Origin: Gracilariopsis chorda
Taxonomy: Eukaryota; Rhodophyta; Florideophyceae; Gracilariales; Gracilariaceae
DNA length: 64,000 nucleotides
Assembly: GCA_003194525.1 (NCBI GenBank)
Contig: NBIV01000012.1
Span: 531,263 to 595,262, forward strand
Direction: 5' to 3'
In this document: positions 40,090-51,306 of the stretch, piece by piece
How positions within the stretch are numbered: position 1 is the stretch's first letter
Layout: each line of letters opens with the position of its first letter
Notes under the pieces: model-generated
Seen by the model: the letters and a program-made list of their open reading frames with translations, nothing else
Database searches by the model: none
What the model was told of the DNA's origin: nothing
Made by a program: the position numbers and the translations under genes

Positions 40090-42348
40090 ATGTCACGATG
40101 GAACTTCGGGAATCTCGGACTCAGCCCTGCGACGATTAAGCTTATCGCTTCCTCATGCCCGTCAAATGACTTGGCAAGAACGAATAAGGTCTTTGTCAAT
40201 CCGTCTGATCTGCGGACTACGTCCGAGCTTGCAATAATCAATTCCAAATTCGTTTATGTTGTTAGTAGTCATGAAGGCGTCGAGCCCTCCCAAATCGGTT
40301 TCAATGCCATTCAACGAAGGGAGCTTCGCCTAGCGATCAGGGACCATGTGGAAGTTACCCCGTTGGAGTGGTCTAAGAAGTCATCAATCGAAGCCAAGGC
40401 TGCAACCTTTGAAGTCGACCTCGTATCCAAAAGAGCAGGGCCAATAGAAGCCGAGGCTGACGAAATCACTCCTCTATGTGTGCGTAACCTAGTTGGCCAT
40501 GTATCAACAGTTGGCCAGTCATATGTAATCGACTTTTACGGTTCCTCTTTGCTTCTCAAGTGCACATCCCTTGTTGCGGAGTCTACTGTAGAACGCGCCA
40601 TTTTAAAACCTACGACGGAGTTTTACTTTGCGAAAGCGCCTGGTTCCGGTGTAAAGATCAAAGGTGGGGATTCGAGACCGAAGGATGTCTTTCGTTCCGA
40701 CTTTGATTTTGAGAAGATGGGTATTGGTGGCCTGGACAAGGAGTTTTCAGATATCTTTCGACGAGCATTTGCTTCCCGTGTGTTTCCGCCGGCTGTAATC
40801 CAGAAGCTTGGAATCCAGCATGTGAAAGGTATGTTGCTGTATGGGCCTCCTGGAACCGGTAAAACCTTGATTGCTCGCCAAATTGGTAAGATGTTGAATG
40901 GGAAAGAACCTAAGGTTGTCAATGGTCCTGAGATTCTGAACAAGTACGTTGGACAAAGCGAAGAAAACATTCGCAATTTGTTTCAGGACGCTGAAACGGA
41001 ATATGCGGAACAAGGCGATTCTTCAGAGCTTCACATAATTATCTTCGATGAGATCGACGCGATCTGCAAACAACGAGGAAGTACAAACAGTTCATCAGGG
41101 GTAGGAGACACCGTTGTGAATCAGTTGTTGTCCAAAATTGATGGCGTCAACGCATTGAATAACATTCTGGTCATCGGAATGACCAACAGAAAAGATATGA
41201 TCGATGAAGCTCTGCTTCGGCCGGGTCGCCTCGAAGTACATGTCGAAATCTCTCTTCCAGATGAAACAGGAAGACAGCAAATTCTTCGCATCCACACCGC
41301 AAAAATGCAGCAGAATGGAATGCTCGATCGCGACGTCAACCTTGAAACTATTGCAGCAGAAACTAAGAACTACTCTGGTGCAGAAATTGAAGGTCTCTGC
41401 AAGTCAGCCGCAGCATTTGCTCTGAACCGACATGTCGATTACAGGGATTTAAAGAAAGAAGTCGATACTTCAGGCGTTCGGGTGACCATGAACGATTTTC
41501 AACGAGCTCTTGTTGAAGTACAACCTGCGTTTGGGATGGGTAAGGACGATTTTGCACGATGTTTACTGGGCGGGTTTCTCATTCATGGTGATCGAGTACG
41601 AAAAGCTCTCGAAGCAGGGAAGCTTTTCAGGAATGAAGTTGCGTCTTCGGATAGATCTCCGCTTCTTTCGATCTTGATAGAAGGTCCGCCAGGAACTGGA
41701 AAGACAGCCCTCGCCGCTCTACTTGCTGTGGAATCTGGGTTTCCGTTTGTTCGTCTTATTTCGCCCGAGTCGTTCGTGGGCTACTCCGATTTTTCGAAGT
41801 GTCAGGCACTAGCAAAAGTGTTTGACGATGCTCACAAGTCCTCTCTTTCCGTGATTGTACTCGATAACGTTGAGCGTATATTTGAATGGACTCCAATTGG
41901 ACCTCGCTTTTCAAACAGTGTCTTACAGACACTAATGATACTCGCGAAACAAGTACCTCCAAAAGGGAGACGTCTCTTGATCCTTGCCACCACGAGCAAC
42001 ATTCAAGTCATGGAGAGGTTAGATTTTAAGCAAGCATTTTCGGCTATACTGTCTACACAAACTATGGAAAGGAATGAAATCGAATCAGTTTTGGATGGTA
42101 CTGCGGAATCAATGAATATATCTCAACAAGCAGATGGAACCCTTGCATCACTGCATTCGTCGGGTCTCACACCTACTTTATTCAGATCCTTAGGAGAAAG
42201 AGACATGGCAGTTTCTTTGTTGGAAAACGAGCAGTTAGGTGTGAAGAAACTACTGATGATCCTCAATATGGCAAGGACACCGACATCAGATGGGCAGCAT
42301 ATGATCGAACTTGATAGGCTACGTGCTGTACTTGAAGATGTTTTATAG
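40090..42348 (+). CDS. NSF: NSF / Sec18 vesicle-fusion ATPase
   Basis: A 752-residue AAA+ protein from ATG 40090. The N-domain (~1-200) is followed by D1 with Walker A GPPGTGKTLIARQIG (~253), Walker B HIIIFDEIDAICKQRG, and the second region of homology (IGMTNRKDMIDEALLRPGRL EVHVEI, with conserved R-x-G-R). D2 has a second Walker A GPPGTGKTALAALLA (~533) and the NSF-specific SPESFVGYSDFSKC and VIVLDNVERIFEWTPIGPRF. NSF with SNAPs disassembles SNARE complexes after membrane fusion in the secretory pathway. Length matches the family (~745), so it looks intact, with no introns. Confidence 0.96.
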   Translation: MSRWNFGNLGLSPATIKLIASSCPSNDLARTNKVFVNPSDLRTTSELAIINSKFVYVVSSHEGVEPSQIGFNAIQRRELRLAIRDHVEVTPLEWSKKSSIEAKAATFEVDLVSKRAGPIEAEADEITPLCVRNLVGHVSTVGQSYVIDFYGSSLLLKCTSLVAESTVERAILKPTTEFYFAKAPGSGVKIKGGDSRPKDVFRSDFDFEKMGIGGLDKEFSDIFRRAFASRVFPPAVIQKLGIQHVKGMLLYGPPGTGKTLIARQIGKMLNGKEPKVVNGPEILNKYVGQSEENIRNLFQDAETEYAEQGDSSELHIIIFDEIDAICKQRGSTNSSSGVGDTVVNQLLSKIDGVNALNNILVIGMTNRKDMIDEALLRPGRLEVHVEISLPDETGRQQILRIHTAKMQQNGMLDRDVNLETIAAETKNYSGAEIEGLCKSAAAFALNRHVDYRDLKKEVDTSGVRVTMNDFQRALVEVQPAFGMGKDDFARCLLGGFLIHGDRVRKALEAGKLFRNEVASSDRSPLLSILIEGPPGTGKTALAALLAVESGFPFVRLISPESFVGYSDFSKCQALAKVFDDAHKSSLSVIVLDNVERIFEWTPIGPRFSNSVLQTLMILAKQVPPKGRRLLILATTSNIQVMERLDFKQAFSAILSTQTMERNEIESVLDGTAESMNISQQADGTLASLHSSGLTPTLFRSLGERDMAVSLLENEQLGVKKLLMILNMARTPTSDGQHMIELDRLRAVLEDVL

Positions 42349-42405
42349 AACTACTGGACTAACTATGTTTAAAACTCTGCCAACATATTACTGATCGCGT
42401 AAAGC

Positions 42406-42597
42406 TTACTTTCTCCGTGGTTCACAAACACCACGATTAATACTACCGCTATTCAGGAAGCGTAGGTACACCAAGAACCCAGGAACCGTGAGGGTGCCAA
42501 CTGCCACAAAGTATATCAAGAGCTGTCGTGCCAGTGAGACGTTAGAATAGAAGGATTTCCCTCGCAGAATTGCTTTTCTAAGAACTTTGATCCACAT
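42406..42597 (-). CDS. Possible small single-span membrane protein
   Basis: A 63-residue frame from ATG 42597: a basic N-terminus (MWIKVLRKAILRGKS), one hydrophobic segment (LLIYFVAVGTLTVPGFLVYL) and a charged end. It lies 57 bases beyond the NSF stop on the opposite strand. The layout suits a small mitochondrial or ER protein, but I recognise no family and it may be chance. Confidence 0.3.
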   Translation of the reverse strand: MWIKVLRKAILRGKSFYSNVSLARQLLIYFVAVGTLTVPGFLVYLRFLNSGSINRGVCEPRRK

Positions 42598-43322
42598 AAC
42601 CAGGAAGGCCGATGCACTACGGCGGGGGGATTAATGCATTCTGCCCAAAGCGGGGCCTCTGGCTGTTCCAGCGTGGTCTCCTCTCTCTCTCTGTTTACGA
42701 ACGAGTAACATCAATTCTATGTTAGCCCGGGGGTTTGCTAAGGACCCCTACAACCTATAACGCGTTCTTCGTACGATAGCTATTAGCTACAACCCGGAGT
42801 CGTGCTACACACACTGGGTTACTACTATACTAAGAAAGCATTAGGTGTCTAGGCGTGTTCAACCGCAGAATCGTTTCGTTTCCGAGGACTGTTGCCTTCT
42901 TCATTCCACCATTTCATTCAACCTCTAGAGGTCCTCGGGTAAGGGGCACACCACGACAAGGCGATTCGCATGTACCACGTTGGCCGCCAAGAAACCATTG
43001 ACGACATCCTTTCCGCCCAATCCTCATTTCAGCGGCAAGATCGGGGGTAAGAACCGGCGCGTAACCTGCTGCGGCGTCTGATCCAAGTGTAGATCCTCCG
43101 AGAAAACCCTGGAAAAAAACCCCGGTCCAGAGGCTCCTTTGGAGCTCTTCCTTCGAGGGAAAAATTCAGGGAAACAGCGGCTGGATCTTCTTCCGGTAGC
43201 GGGCCCGTGACCGACTGCGTACGTGCAGTTACGCGGGTGACTTTTCAAGACTATTCACCCAGGTCCGCGAGGGCAACTGGCAAGCTGACCGGTTGCTTGG
43301 GCGAGTTTAACGACCTCCCGGT

Positions 43323-43341
43323 TCTCTCTCTCTCTCTCTCT
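43323..43341. repeat. (TC)n microsatellite
   Basis: Nine to ten TC dinucleotides in a row. Confidence 0.9.
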
Positions 43342-43662
43342 TTTATGAGTACAAAACTATCTTCTTTCAGGTACACACAGTACATCTTCTTAAATGGGGT
43401 TTATCGCAGTTTGTATACAATTATGAGACGGCCCTGCGTCCCTACCATCAGTTTCAACAATAGAACAAGTATTGTATCATTGATATGCCCTTGTTTTCCT
43501 GCAACCTTTATGGAATATGCGATTCCATGAGTACAGCAGTTTCGCACCTACCGATGCATACATTCGCCATTTGTGCGGACAAACTACCTGATGCTGGAAT
43601 TGTCGCGGGACGAATGGTTTGACTCGTGTCGTCCTCCAGCTGACGTGTTTGCACTGCGGAGG

Positions 43663-43720
43663 GATGTGTGTGTGTGTGTTTATATGAGCTCGCGTCTCTA
43701 ATTCCAAGACTACGGTAGGG
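43663..43720. repeat. Dispersed repeat copy 2 (related to 12157-12205), with (TG)n
   Basis: A TG run at 43665-43679, then TCTCTAATTCCAAG and ACGGTA, in the same order as at 12157-12205. It is diverged in between. Family unknown. Confidence 0.4.
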
Positions 43721-44480
43721 ATTACATTGACAAGAACCTCTCTCTCTCTAGATTTACCAACAGCTTTTCTGGCCATGTCCTTACTATTGATTCGGCGTCA
43801 GAGCCCTGCCTCTCTCGGAGAGGCGGGAGCTCTCGACGCCGATATGCAGCGCAGAAATCGACGAGCTTACGGCTGGCAATGGCTTCAGGCATCGAGAAAT
43901 CTGCTCTTGACGTAGCCTACAGTACAAAGGCAAGGGTTCGCCTTCCCTTTACCACGGACAAGATCTCTGGCGAGAAACGCAAGAGGAAGCGGTTGCTCAT
44001 AGATCACTATTCTAATGGATGTGTCCAGTCTCACAAGCTGGACCTTGTCTTAATCTTGCGTAGCTATTCTCGTAAGCTATGAAATAAAGTGGCGCCATGT
44101 GCTCTTTAACTTACTATTGGTGCCAAAGGTAGAAGGCCAACCTCTTTCCGTTTCGACACGCCATCGTTTTCTGCAAAGGTTCCTTCCGTGTGGGAGACAG
44201 CGTGCTAGCAAAAAACCCTTCGTACATGGTTGGCTTCGTGGCGGCAGTTCGCGGGTTGGATTTGAGAGTGCAGAGCAGGGCCAAAAGCACTGTGCTGAAA
44301 ACTGGGGTTCCAACAGGGACAGTGTCTGCTGTTAAAAAATTTGGTGAGCGTGGGAGGCGGCCAGCGTTTTCCCGCCGAGTTGGCCTCGAACCCTACGTCC
44401 CCCTCCCCCCCCCAGCACATACCAAGTCGACGCCGACCGCGGAGCGATGGCTTGTGCAGCTTTGCATCTTGTACGAGTAC

Positions 44481-45458
44481 ATGGCTCCACGGAAAAGAAG
44501 GTCCCGTGCTACGAGTGTTTCAGTCACTCCATCAGCAACTGGCTCAGCAACCAATTCTCACGTCTCCTCCCCTTCCTCCAACAGGCATTCTAAATCCGAT
44601 AATGATTCAATCGACCGCATGGTCGTTCCCAGTTTTGTACCACCGAAGACGGAGATAGCTCCGGCCCTTCGTGTCAAAATTAGACCTCTTCGAGAGATCA
44701 CGGCCTCGGATGCACCATGGTCGACAAGCCTACAACAAAATTCTCGGTCGGAAACAATAGAAGAAATTGACATCCGTGCCGCGAAGTGTGCGAACGCTTA
44801 TGAAGAAGCGCACAAAATCATTGTTGAAAATGGGGGCGTAGATTGCAATTTTACAACAGCCGACGTTGCTCTACGTCTGTATGAGCACATGATCAACTGG
44901 GCGGTTACAGAGGTGGTTGTACAGTTCAAGAGACGAGCGTATTTGGCTCATGAAACAAAACGCTGTACCTCGGCCTTCGCGAAGGTTCGCGTTGCCGATG
45001 AGAAAGGTCGTCACGAGAAAAAAACGCTTGCAAGAGTTGTGCCTGCTTCTTATGGTTCTTGTCTGCTGTACAGTGAACGTAATGTTACAGTCGAATGTTC
45101 AAATTGCAATTCCAACATTTCTGCGTCGCGATACGCACAGCATGTCGAAAAGTGTCTTGGCCGCGGTGGGCGAATGTCTTCGAGGGCGGCCTCGGCGCGA
45201 CTGCGCGCATCTGCGGAGCGTGCTGAGAAGGAGTCGCAGGCTGAAATGGACGAATCGCCCCCGCGGCGAAGACGCCACACTTCAAACGGGAACGACAGGT
45301 CCGCGGATCTAGGAGATATGCCGACATTTTCAAGTGGTGCGTCGAAACGGAGACGCATGTCACCAGTACCATCAGTGGGATCCTCAGCACTGTCACAGGG
45401 TTCAACTTATGGTCGCGGGCTACCACCTTCAGGAAGAACGCGTATGTCACCCAGATAA
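44481..45458 (+). CDS. SAGA deubiquitinase-module subunit Sgf11/ATXN7L3-like
   Basis: A 325-residue protein. ATG 44481 has a good context (gtacATGG), and upstream residues in the same frame have no domain. Residues ~100-150 form the N-terminal helix (YEEAHKIIVE, ALRLYEHMINWAVTEVVVQF) that in Sgf11 packs on Sus1 and Sgf73. The zinc finger near 205-240, VECSNCNSNISASRYAQHVEKCLG followed by RMSSRAASARLR, has the Sgf11 C-x2-C-x9-H-x3-C pattern and the arginine-rich tail that contacts nucleosome and Ubp8. The remainder is serine/arginine-rich and disordered. Expected role: removal of ubiquitin from histone H2B with the SAGA complex. Convergent with the coiled-coil gene. Confidence 0.85.
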   Translation: MAPRKRRSRATSVSVTPSATGSATNSHVSSPSSNRHSKSDNDSIDRMVVPSFVPPKTEIAPALRVKIRPLREITASDAPWSTSLQQNSRSETIEEIDIRAAKCANAYEEAHKIIVENGGVDCNFTTADVALRLYEHMINWAVTEVVVQFKRRAYLAHETKRCTSAFAKVRVADEKGRHEKKTLARVVPASYGSCLLYSERNVTVECSNCNSNISASRYAQHVEKCLGRGGRMSSRAASARLRASAERAEKESQAEMDESPPRRRRHTSNGNDRSADLGDMPTFSSGASKRRRMSPVPSVGSSALSQGSTYGRGLPPSGRTRMSPR

Positions 45459-45565
45459 ACATAAATTCTAACTAGAAGTCTTTGCTGTCGAAAAGTGCCA
45501 AGAAGACTACTTGAGGGACTAGAGCATGTAGCACATACAAGATACTACTGTGATATCCTTGGTAT

Positions 45566-46444
45566 TTAGTTTAGCTTAACGTCCTGCAACGAACCATCTG
45601 TTTGTGCCTCAACAGCGTTAGTTGCTTTGCTTTCAAGTTCCTTAAGTTTTGTTTCGAGTTCTGTTCTTTGCTTTTCGATATCGGCACACTGAACGACCCA
45701 TTGCGACCTGCTCTTTTCAAGTTCTCCATTTGCTTCACGTAGTACATGGGCTGTTGATGCAAACTCCTTATTCATTCGCAATAACTCCTCTTTCTCCTCC
45801 TCGAGTTGGGCGCATCTCACCTTTACCATCACCAGTTCGGAGACAATCTGTTCATACCCATCAGAAGCAGCGTCAAACGTCTTACTCGCCTGAACGCGGA
45901 AGTTGAGCTGCTTAACATCGTCACGTAGCATTTCATTCTCGCTTTCAAGATCGCTGTTTCGGGTTCTAGCGGCACGAAGTTGTGCTTCCAGGTCCTCCAA
46001 CTTCTTGGCGTTGGCACTAGAGGGTTTGACGGTACTGTCTTGTTCCTTTGCGAGTTGCTTAGCAAACATATCGCGCGATTCAGTTAACTGCTTGATATTT
46101 TGTATATGATTCCGTCTCAAAGAACCCATTTCCAACTTCATGTTGCTGAGTTCCTGACGCAGCTGTTCAACTTGCTGTTCGGACTCTGTTCTGACTTTTG
46201 TCACGGCTGGATCTTCATCTGCGAGTGCTTCGGTAGCGGGTTTTGGCTGTGGTGAGGGAGGTTTGGCAGCTGCGGCGGATGCACCACGTGCTCGGCGAGA
46301 ACGACGAGCAGCGTGAGCGGCTTTGATCTTGTCTATTTCGGACATACCGGTTGATGCAGGGTCAGCGCTTTGAGCGTGTTGTGCCGAATCTTCGCCGTTC
46401 GTCTGAGAGGTGTTTGAAGAGTTGCTTTCTATGATGTCCGCCAT
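45566..46444 (-). CDS. Coiled-coil protein, function unknown
   Basis: A 292-residue protein from ATG 46444. Residues 1-75 are low-complexity (S/T/N/Q, then basic HAARRSRRARGASAAAAKPP). From ~80 to 285 it is almost entirely heptad-like coiled coil (VEQLRQELSNMKLEMGSLRR, LEDLEAQLRAARTRNSDLES, YEQIVSELVMVKVRCAQLEE). It resembles golgin-type or cytoskeletal adaptor proteins, but I see no GRIP, GRAB or other defining motif. Convergent with Sgf11, with only 107 bases between stops. Confidence 0.7.
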   Translation of the reverse strand: MADIIESNSSNTSQTNGEDSAQHAQSADPASTGMSEIDKIKAAHAARRSRRARGASAAAAKPPSPQPKPATEALADEDPAVTKVRTESEQQVEQLRQELSNMKLEMGSLRRNHIQNIKQLTESRDMFAKQLAKEQDSTVKPSSANAKKLEDLEAQLRAARTRNSDLESENEMLRDDVKQLNFRVQASKTFDAASDGYEQIVSELVMVKVRCAQLEEEKEELLRMNKEFASTAHVLREANGELEKSRSQWVVQCADIEKQRTELETKLKELESKATNAVEAQTDGSLQDVKLN

Positions 46445-47321
46445 TGCTGCTAATGATGTGCAGGGAAGGCTAGGGATTTGGCTTTAGGTACTGAGAGGGG
46501 GTTTGGTAGGGTCGAGAAGCAGACGTAGGAAAGCGTGGCTCGTCTACGCCGCAGTGGATATGTTTGCAAACCGCGCAGTGCCTCGCCGTAGCCGTTTACT
46601 CGTGTGAAGAGCGATCGATGACAGCCAGTTGCAAGCTTGTAGTGTTCTGGCACTTTGGTGCAGTCCTGTCCAAAGCTGTGCTGTGAAGCGCATCTACCCC
46701 GATGGATGTGTGCTCATGTTTGTCTTCCAGGGCTGGAGCCTTACAGTCAAGTACGTGTACGTGTTCCTTCGGTACACCGACCAACTTTATATATTTGCAG
46801 CAATGCAATGCTCCGCATTGTACAGTACGCGCAACTGCTTTAGGCACACCATGCAACAAGCCTTTATTGTCAAATTTGTAGCGGTTGTCGCTCTGCCTTG
46901 TTTATTCTCCTTAGGGGAGTGAAAACGTTCATTCTATATATACTAGCTCCATAAGACTAGTGCATGGACCCTGTGGCTCGTTCCAATGAGCGGCCACAGT
47001 CAGTCCATTCACACCGTCCCTCGTAAACGACTTAGTTAGAATCGTCTTGCGTTCTACTCTATCCAAGTGACGTAGTAGCCACCGTTAAAAACCTCAATAC
47101 AGTAAAACCTCTCAGAAAATATCTTTATTTTAAAGAAAAGGTATAACCCTCTTGCCAGTTGTGTTAAGCAAACCTGCAGGAAATAAAAACATTGTAGCCG
47201 CCCGCAAAAAAAGAAAATCCGATATATAAGATATATAAAGGTAGAAAGATAGAAAAGAAAAACCGTCAGTCAAATCAGAAAGAAATCCAAGTCGGTAGGA
47301 ATAATATTTAGTTTGATACAT
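46445..47321. other. Intergenic region left of the copia element
   Basis: No gene recognised. If the copia element had a 3' LTR it should lie about 46.9-47.3 kb, but I find no sequence there matching the candidate LTR at 51307-51593. AT-rich, with a repeated ATATATAAGATATATAA at about 47222-47239. Confidence 0.45.
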
Positions 47322-49117
47322 CTACGCACAGAGCAACGATAGTCGCTGGAGTACGTCGTAAGATACAGGCCTATTGGGCACTTCAGCAGCTTGCATTTCA
47401 GTTCTAATCGATTTTACATCCACAACATAGGTCTTTATCAGTTCTTTGACATAATAAACTTTATGGGAAATGTGCTTGTTTCTTTCCGATACCTTGAGGA
47501 TCCTGACAATCGACAACGCAGTCGACCCGTCTGTGAAAATGGATATTGAGTACATTTTGGGTTCATCGGTTAGGACTGTTTCGTTTCGTAATTCCCAAAA
47601 CAATCTCCGCTACCACGTAAGCGTTTTACCGCAATAAGAAACTGCAATATACTCTGCTTCTGCAGACGACAACGCAACAAGGGTTTTTTTCTAGGTCGTC
47701 TACATGATCGGTGCTTCATTCACATTGATCAACAATCCAGTCGTAGACTTACTTGTCTCAAGAAATCCACCCGAATCGGCATCGCAATATGCTTCCATCG
47801 GCGCTGTAGTATGCGTGGGAAAGAACAAGCAAAGAACCTTTGTACTCTTCAAGTACCTAAGTACTCTCTTTCCAATTTCCACGTGCCTCATGCATGGGTC
47901 GTGGACTTGCCTTGCTAGCATAGATGCTGCAAATATTATGTCTGGCCTGGAAGACACAGCCAAGTACATTAAGTTGCCCACCATCTTCCGGTAGCGATTG
48001 TGAATGCCAGGTGCAAGACTGAGTTCTTCTTCTCGTCGGCCTGTGAGGTCACATTTAGAAGGTAATGGTGTCCGAGCACTGTTTGAGTGGCTCAACCCGT
48101 TTTCTTTCAAGATCTTTTCAAATACCTGGTCTGTCGGACCTTGGTGCCAGTTTTGTTCCTCTCAATGTCATGTCCGATGAATGACTTAACATCTCCAAGA
48201 AGCTTGACCTCGAACAGCTTCTGCATCTCCACTTTGAAGTCATTAAGTAAGGAATGCGAATCACCTGACATCAAGATGTCGTCCACAACGATCACTAATG
48301 ACAATGTACCACTTGTGGATTTATATATGTAAAGGCGACTATCCGTACTAGATTGTGTGAATCCTAGTCGTAATATTGCCTTATGTAGTAGTGAACCCCA
48401 AATAATCCCGGCTTGGCGTGCCACATAGAGAGATTTGAGCAGCAAGCATACTTTACCAGGTACAAATGAGAGTCCAGAGGCGTTTTGTGGTTGCTCCATT
48501 ATTAAGGTTTCGTCGAGATCCCCGTAAAGGTACGCATTGCTTATGTCCATTGCCTCCAACTTTAGGCCTTGGGCTGCACCTTTGGCGAGGATGAGACGGA
48601 TAGTTTCTTGTCGTGCGACAGGGACGTACAGATCGTCCGGGTCTAAATCCAAGTAAGGACGTTGTAAATCGCCCCGTGCTACGCAGCATGCTTTCGGAAG
48701 TATCTGTGGGGGATCCGAGCTCAGGTATTTTGCTATGAATCTCCAAAAGAAGGGTAAGGGCTTCATATTTGGTTTTCTGTCTACAAGCCTCCACGTTCCT
48801 CGTTGCACTAGGGCGTTGTATTCTCTGTCGATTGCTTCTGCCCATCTTGGCATTACTCGTGCTTCCTCAAAGCTCTTAGGGACTCTGCCATCATCCCTAC
48901 GATCTCTTAAGCGAGAGTGTGCAGTCAAACAATGCACTAAACAGGCATCCAAACGCTTTTCTTCATCTTCCTCCATCCTTCTCTCGGCATCGTGACGACG
49001 AATTGAAGAGAAGTCTATTAGTTCGTTGATGGATGAAAGGCCTTCCTTGTTCATTTTGAAGTCTGCCTCGCGGCACTTTATTACTTTTCCCATCGAGGGA
49101 ACGTAAATTCTTAACAA
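47322..49117 (-). pseudogene. Copia reverse transcriptase-RNase H, broken
   Basis: RT motifs: PRWAEAIDREYNALVQRGTW, LKLEAMDISNAYLYGDLDE, and LVIVVDDILMSG, where the usual YVDD is VVDD. The frame changes at ~48107 into RPDIIFAASMLARQV and the RNase H start MEAYCDADSGG. A further break precedes ISIFTDGSTALSI and the RNase H end (KHISHKVYYVKELIK...PVSYDVL). Not expected to be active. Confidence 0.85.
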
Positions 49118-49120
49118 AGT

Positions 49121-51306
49121 TCATGGGCTATACATCCCAACTAAATGGCCTGGAACAGCACTAGTTAGTAGCTTCTTGTTCGCCACTGTCTCGGACCGAT
49201 ATATATACGCATGTCCCTGCTGTCCGAACTTGAGGATATTTGTAAAGTCAGGGTTTCGTCCGAACCATAGTGTGAAGGGGTTCTTCATTTCTACTCGGTG
49301 ATTTTGTAGGCTGTTCCTTAGGTAGTTGGCATGCGAGATGGCTTCCTCCCATAGCTGGTGAGGCAAATTTGCAGCGAACAGGTAAGTTCGCGCCATCTTC
49401 CACAAGTCCTGGATTCTTTTCTCCGCGACACCGTTTGATTGATGCGGATACGGTGGAGTGAATTCAAGTATCATTCCGTCTCCATGGCATATGTGACGAA
49501 GTCTTCGGACCTATTCTCACCCGCCCCGTCAAGGCGAACGCGGTATATTCGGTTTGGAGAGAGTTCATTATCTGCGCGAGCCTTGTACCAACGTACTGAC
49601 TGAAAGAACTGAGTATTTTTGTCGAGAAAGTAAACGGAGCTTACCCTTGTTTTATCGTCAATAAGTACCTGCATGTAATTAGAACCTTGTAAGGAGCTCG
49701 GGGTTATGGGGCCGGTGAGGTCCGTGTGTTTTAGTTCCAATGGCTCTTCCGCGATCGAGTCAGATTGTCTGAGTGGAGCAAGTTTGGTACCAGCGTCGAT
49801 GCACAGGGTACAGGAAATATTGTTTACCGCTGTCGCGGATAGTGTGGGTACTCCATCACATTGGTTGATGCAAGATAGAAGCCGATCGCGACCGAGGTGT
49901 CCAAGTCCCTCATGCCAGTCCTTGGCAGTGTTGCCTGGAGAGCGTGACGCTGTTCGTGCGCGTGGGGGAGGCGTAGAACTTGGCAAATGGTAAAGTCCCT
50001 CCCTTGGCGTTGACTTGTAAAGTTCTTTTCCAGTTGAGCGATCTTTGATGATGAACATCGAAGCCTCTTGGCTGTTGGAAAATGTTAAGTCTACGTGCCT
50101 TGGAAGCACTGAGAGGGATACGAGGTTAGAGTCGAAAGATGGCGTATGCTTCGCAGGTAACAGTATCCCATTTCCAAGCGGTAGTCTTATCGTTCCAAAG
50201 CCTATTATCTCAAACGTGTGGTTACAAGTGTTTACTATTTTTAATGTACTGCGTTGGTAGTCCCAAAACAGGTCTCTCTCGTTGACGAAGACGTGACTTG
50301 CGCCTGAGTCTAGCCATGTTTGCATGCTGTCATCATAATGAAGACTTGCATTTGCTATGGCAACGAAACCTCGGTTTCGACCACCTTGCTGGCTGTTGTT
50401 GCGATTGTTATTTGCTTTTCGTGGGTTACGGTGCGTATCCCAGTTTCTGCTTGTGTTTAGGTTTCGGCCTCCGTGGTGGTTCATGTTCTGCTTGGAGTTC
50501 CGTTGAGTTTGTTGCCTCTTGTTGTGCGCTTGGTTCTTCTTTTGTGACCAGCACTCAGAACGGATTTTTCCTATTCTTCCGCACTTCCAGCACTGTACTC
50601 CTGTCTTTCTTCTTCGAGAGGGTTGCTTGCTCCGAATGGTAGACTTCTTTGCCGCAGAGTATGGGTGAATGCTGTCGTTGTTGGTTATTTTAGTCCTTAT
50701 GGAGGACGTTGAGGCTCTTTGTATTCGACGATCCATCTCTGAACGTACAAGTGATAGTACTTGGTCGTGCTCCATGTTCGTAGCATCTGCTAGTAGTGTT
50801 TTTGCCATGAGTGAGTCGGGTAAGGTGCGAAGCAGAGTGGCAGTTTGCTCTTGGTTCGTCAGTGGATCTCCAAGTCTGGCAAGTTCCAATTAAGTTGTTT
50901 CCAACTCAGTGAGGTGATCTTGTATGTCGTCACCATCTTTAACTGTTAAAGTGCTTAGCTTCTGCCGGAGGTTTAGTTTGGAAGGCATGTTATCCTTCTT
51001 GTATGGGGACCCAAGTTTCGTCCACACCTCCAAAGCAGAGCAGTACTCCCGTTCTAATAACTCGGAGACAGCAACGATAGGCTGCGTGCCCAAGTTCGGT
51101 ACGATGGCCGATCTTGCCTTCCGATCGGCCGTGTCGCATCGCTTGCGTGCTTGCGCGCTACCATCAGTTGGGCGTGGTTCTGTGAGCACGAAGAGTGCTT
51201 GCAAGCTCTGCATTATGTCCTGCACGTATATGCACCATGTGTAGTACTCGGCGTCCCCTTTTAGTCTGGGTATACGTTTGGTCTCATGATCTTTATCAAT
51301 GTCCAT
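49121..51306 (-). pseudogene. Copia gag, protease and integrase, broken
   Basis: Gag starts at ATG 51306 (LKGDAEYYTWCIYVQDIM). A TAA at 50890 interrupts the frame, which then continues (DPLTNQEQTATLLRTLPDSL) to a CCHC knuckle CWKCGRIGKIRSECW with the histidine lost. Protease active site is TWLDSGASHVFV. The GAG-pre-integrase is GLYHLPS...WHEGLGHLGRDRLL. Integrase acidic residues are in KHTDLTGPI, RLDGAGEN and, after a frame change at ~49474, SNGVAEKRIQDLW. Stop at 49121. Confidence 0.85.

Larger units (their letters stand above)
42598..44480. other. 1.9-kb intergenic region with microsatellites
   Basis: No gene recognised. It holds a CT run at 43323-43341, a shorter CT run near 42681-42692, and a TG run at 43665-43679 inside the second copy of the dispersed repeat (43663-43720). 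The Sgf11 frame is open upstream to 44190 but the ATG at 44481 is preferred. Confidence 0.5.
47322..51306 (-). mobile_element. Degenerate Ty1/copia retrotransposon (gag-pol)
   Basis: Read on the minus strand the pieces follow copia order: gag, CCHC knuckle, protease, integrase, reverse transcriptase, RNase H. Two in-frame stops (50890-50892 and 49121-49123), two frame changes (near 49471 and 48107) and a further break between 47700 and 47603 disable it. No pair of matching LTRs was found by eye, so the element may be truncated on the left. Confidence 0.85.

Noticed and set aside
44190-44480. N-terminal extension of the Sgf11-like frame
   Set aside because: It is open from a GTG and has an in-frame ATG at 44226, but the residues are not Sgf11-like and the ATG at 44481 has the better context.
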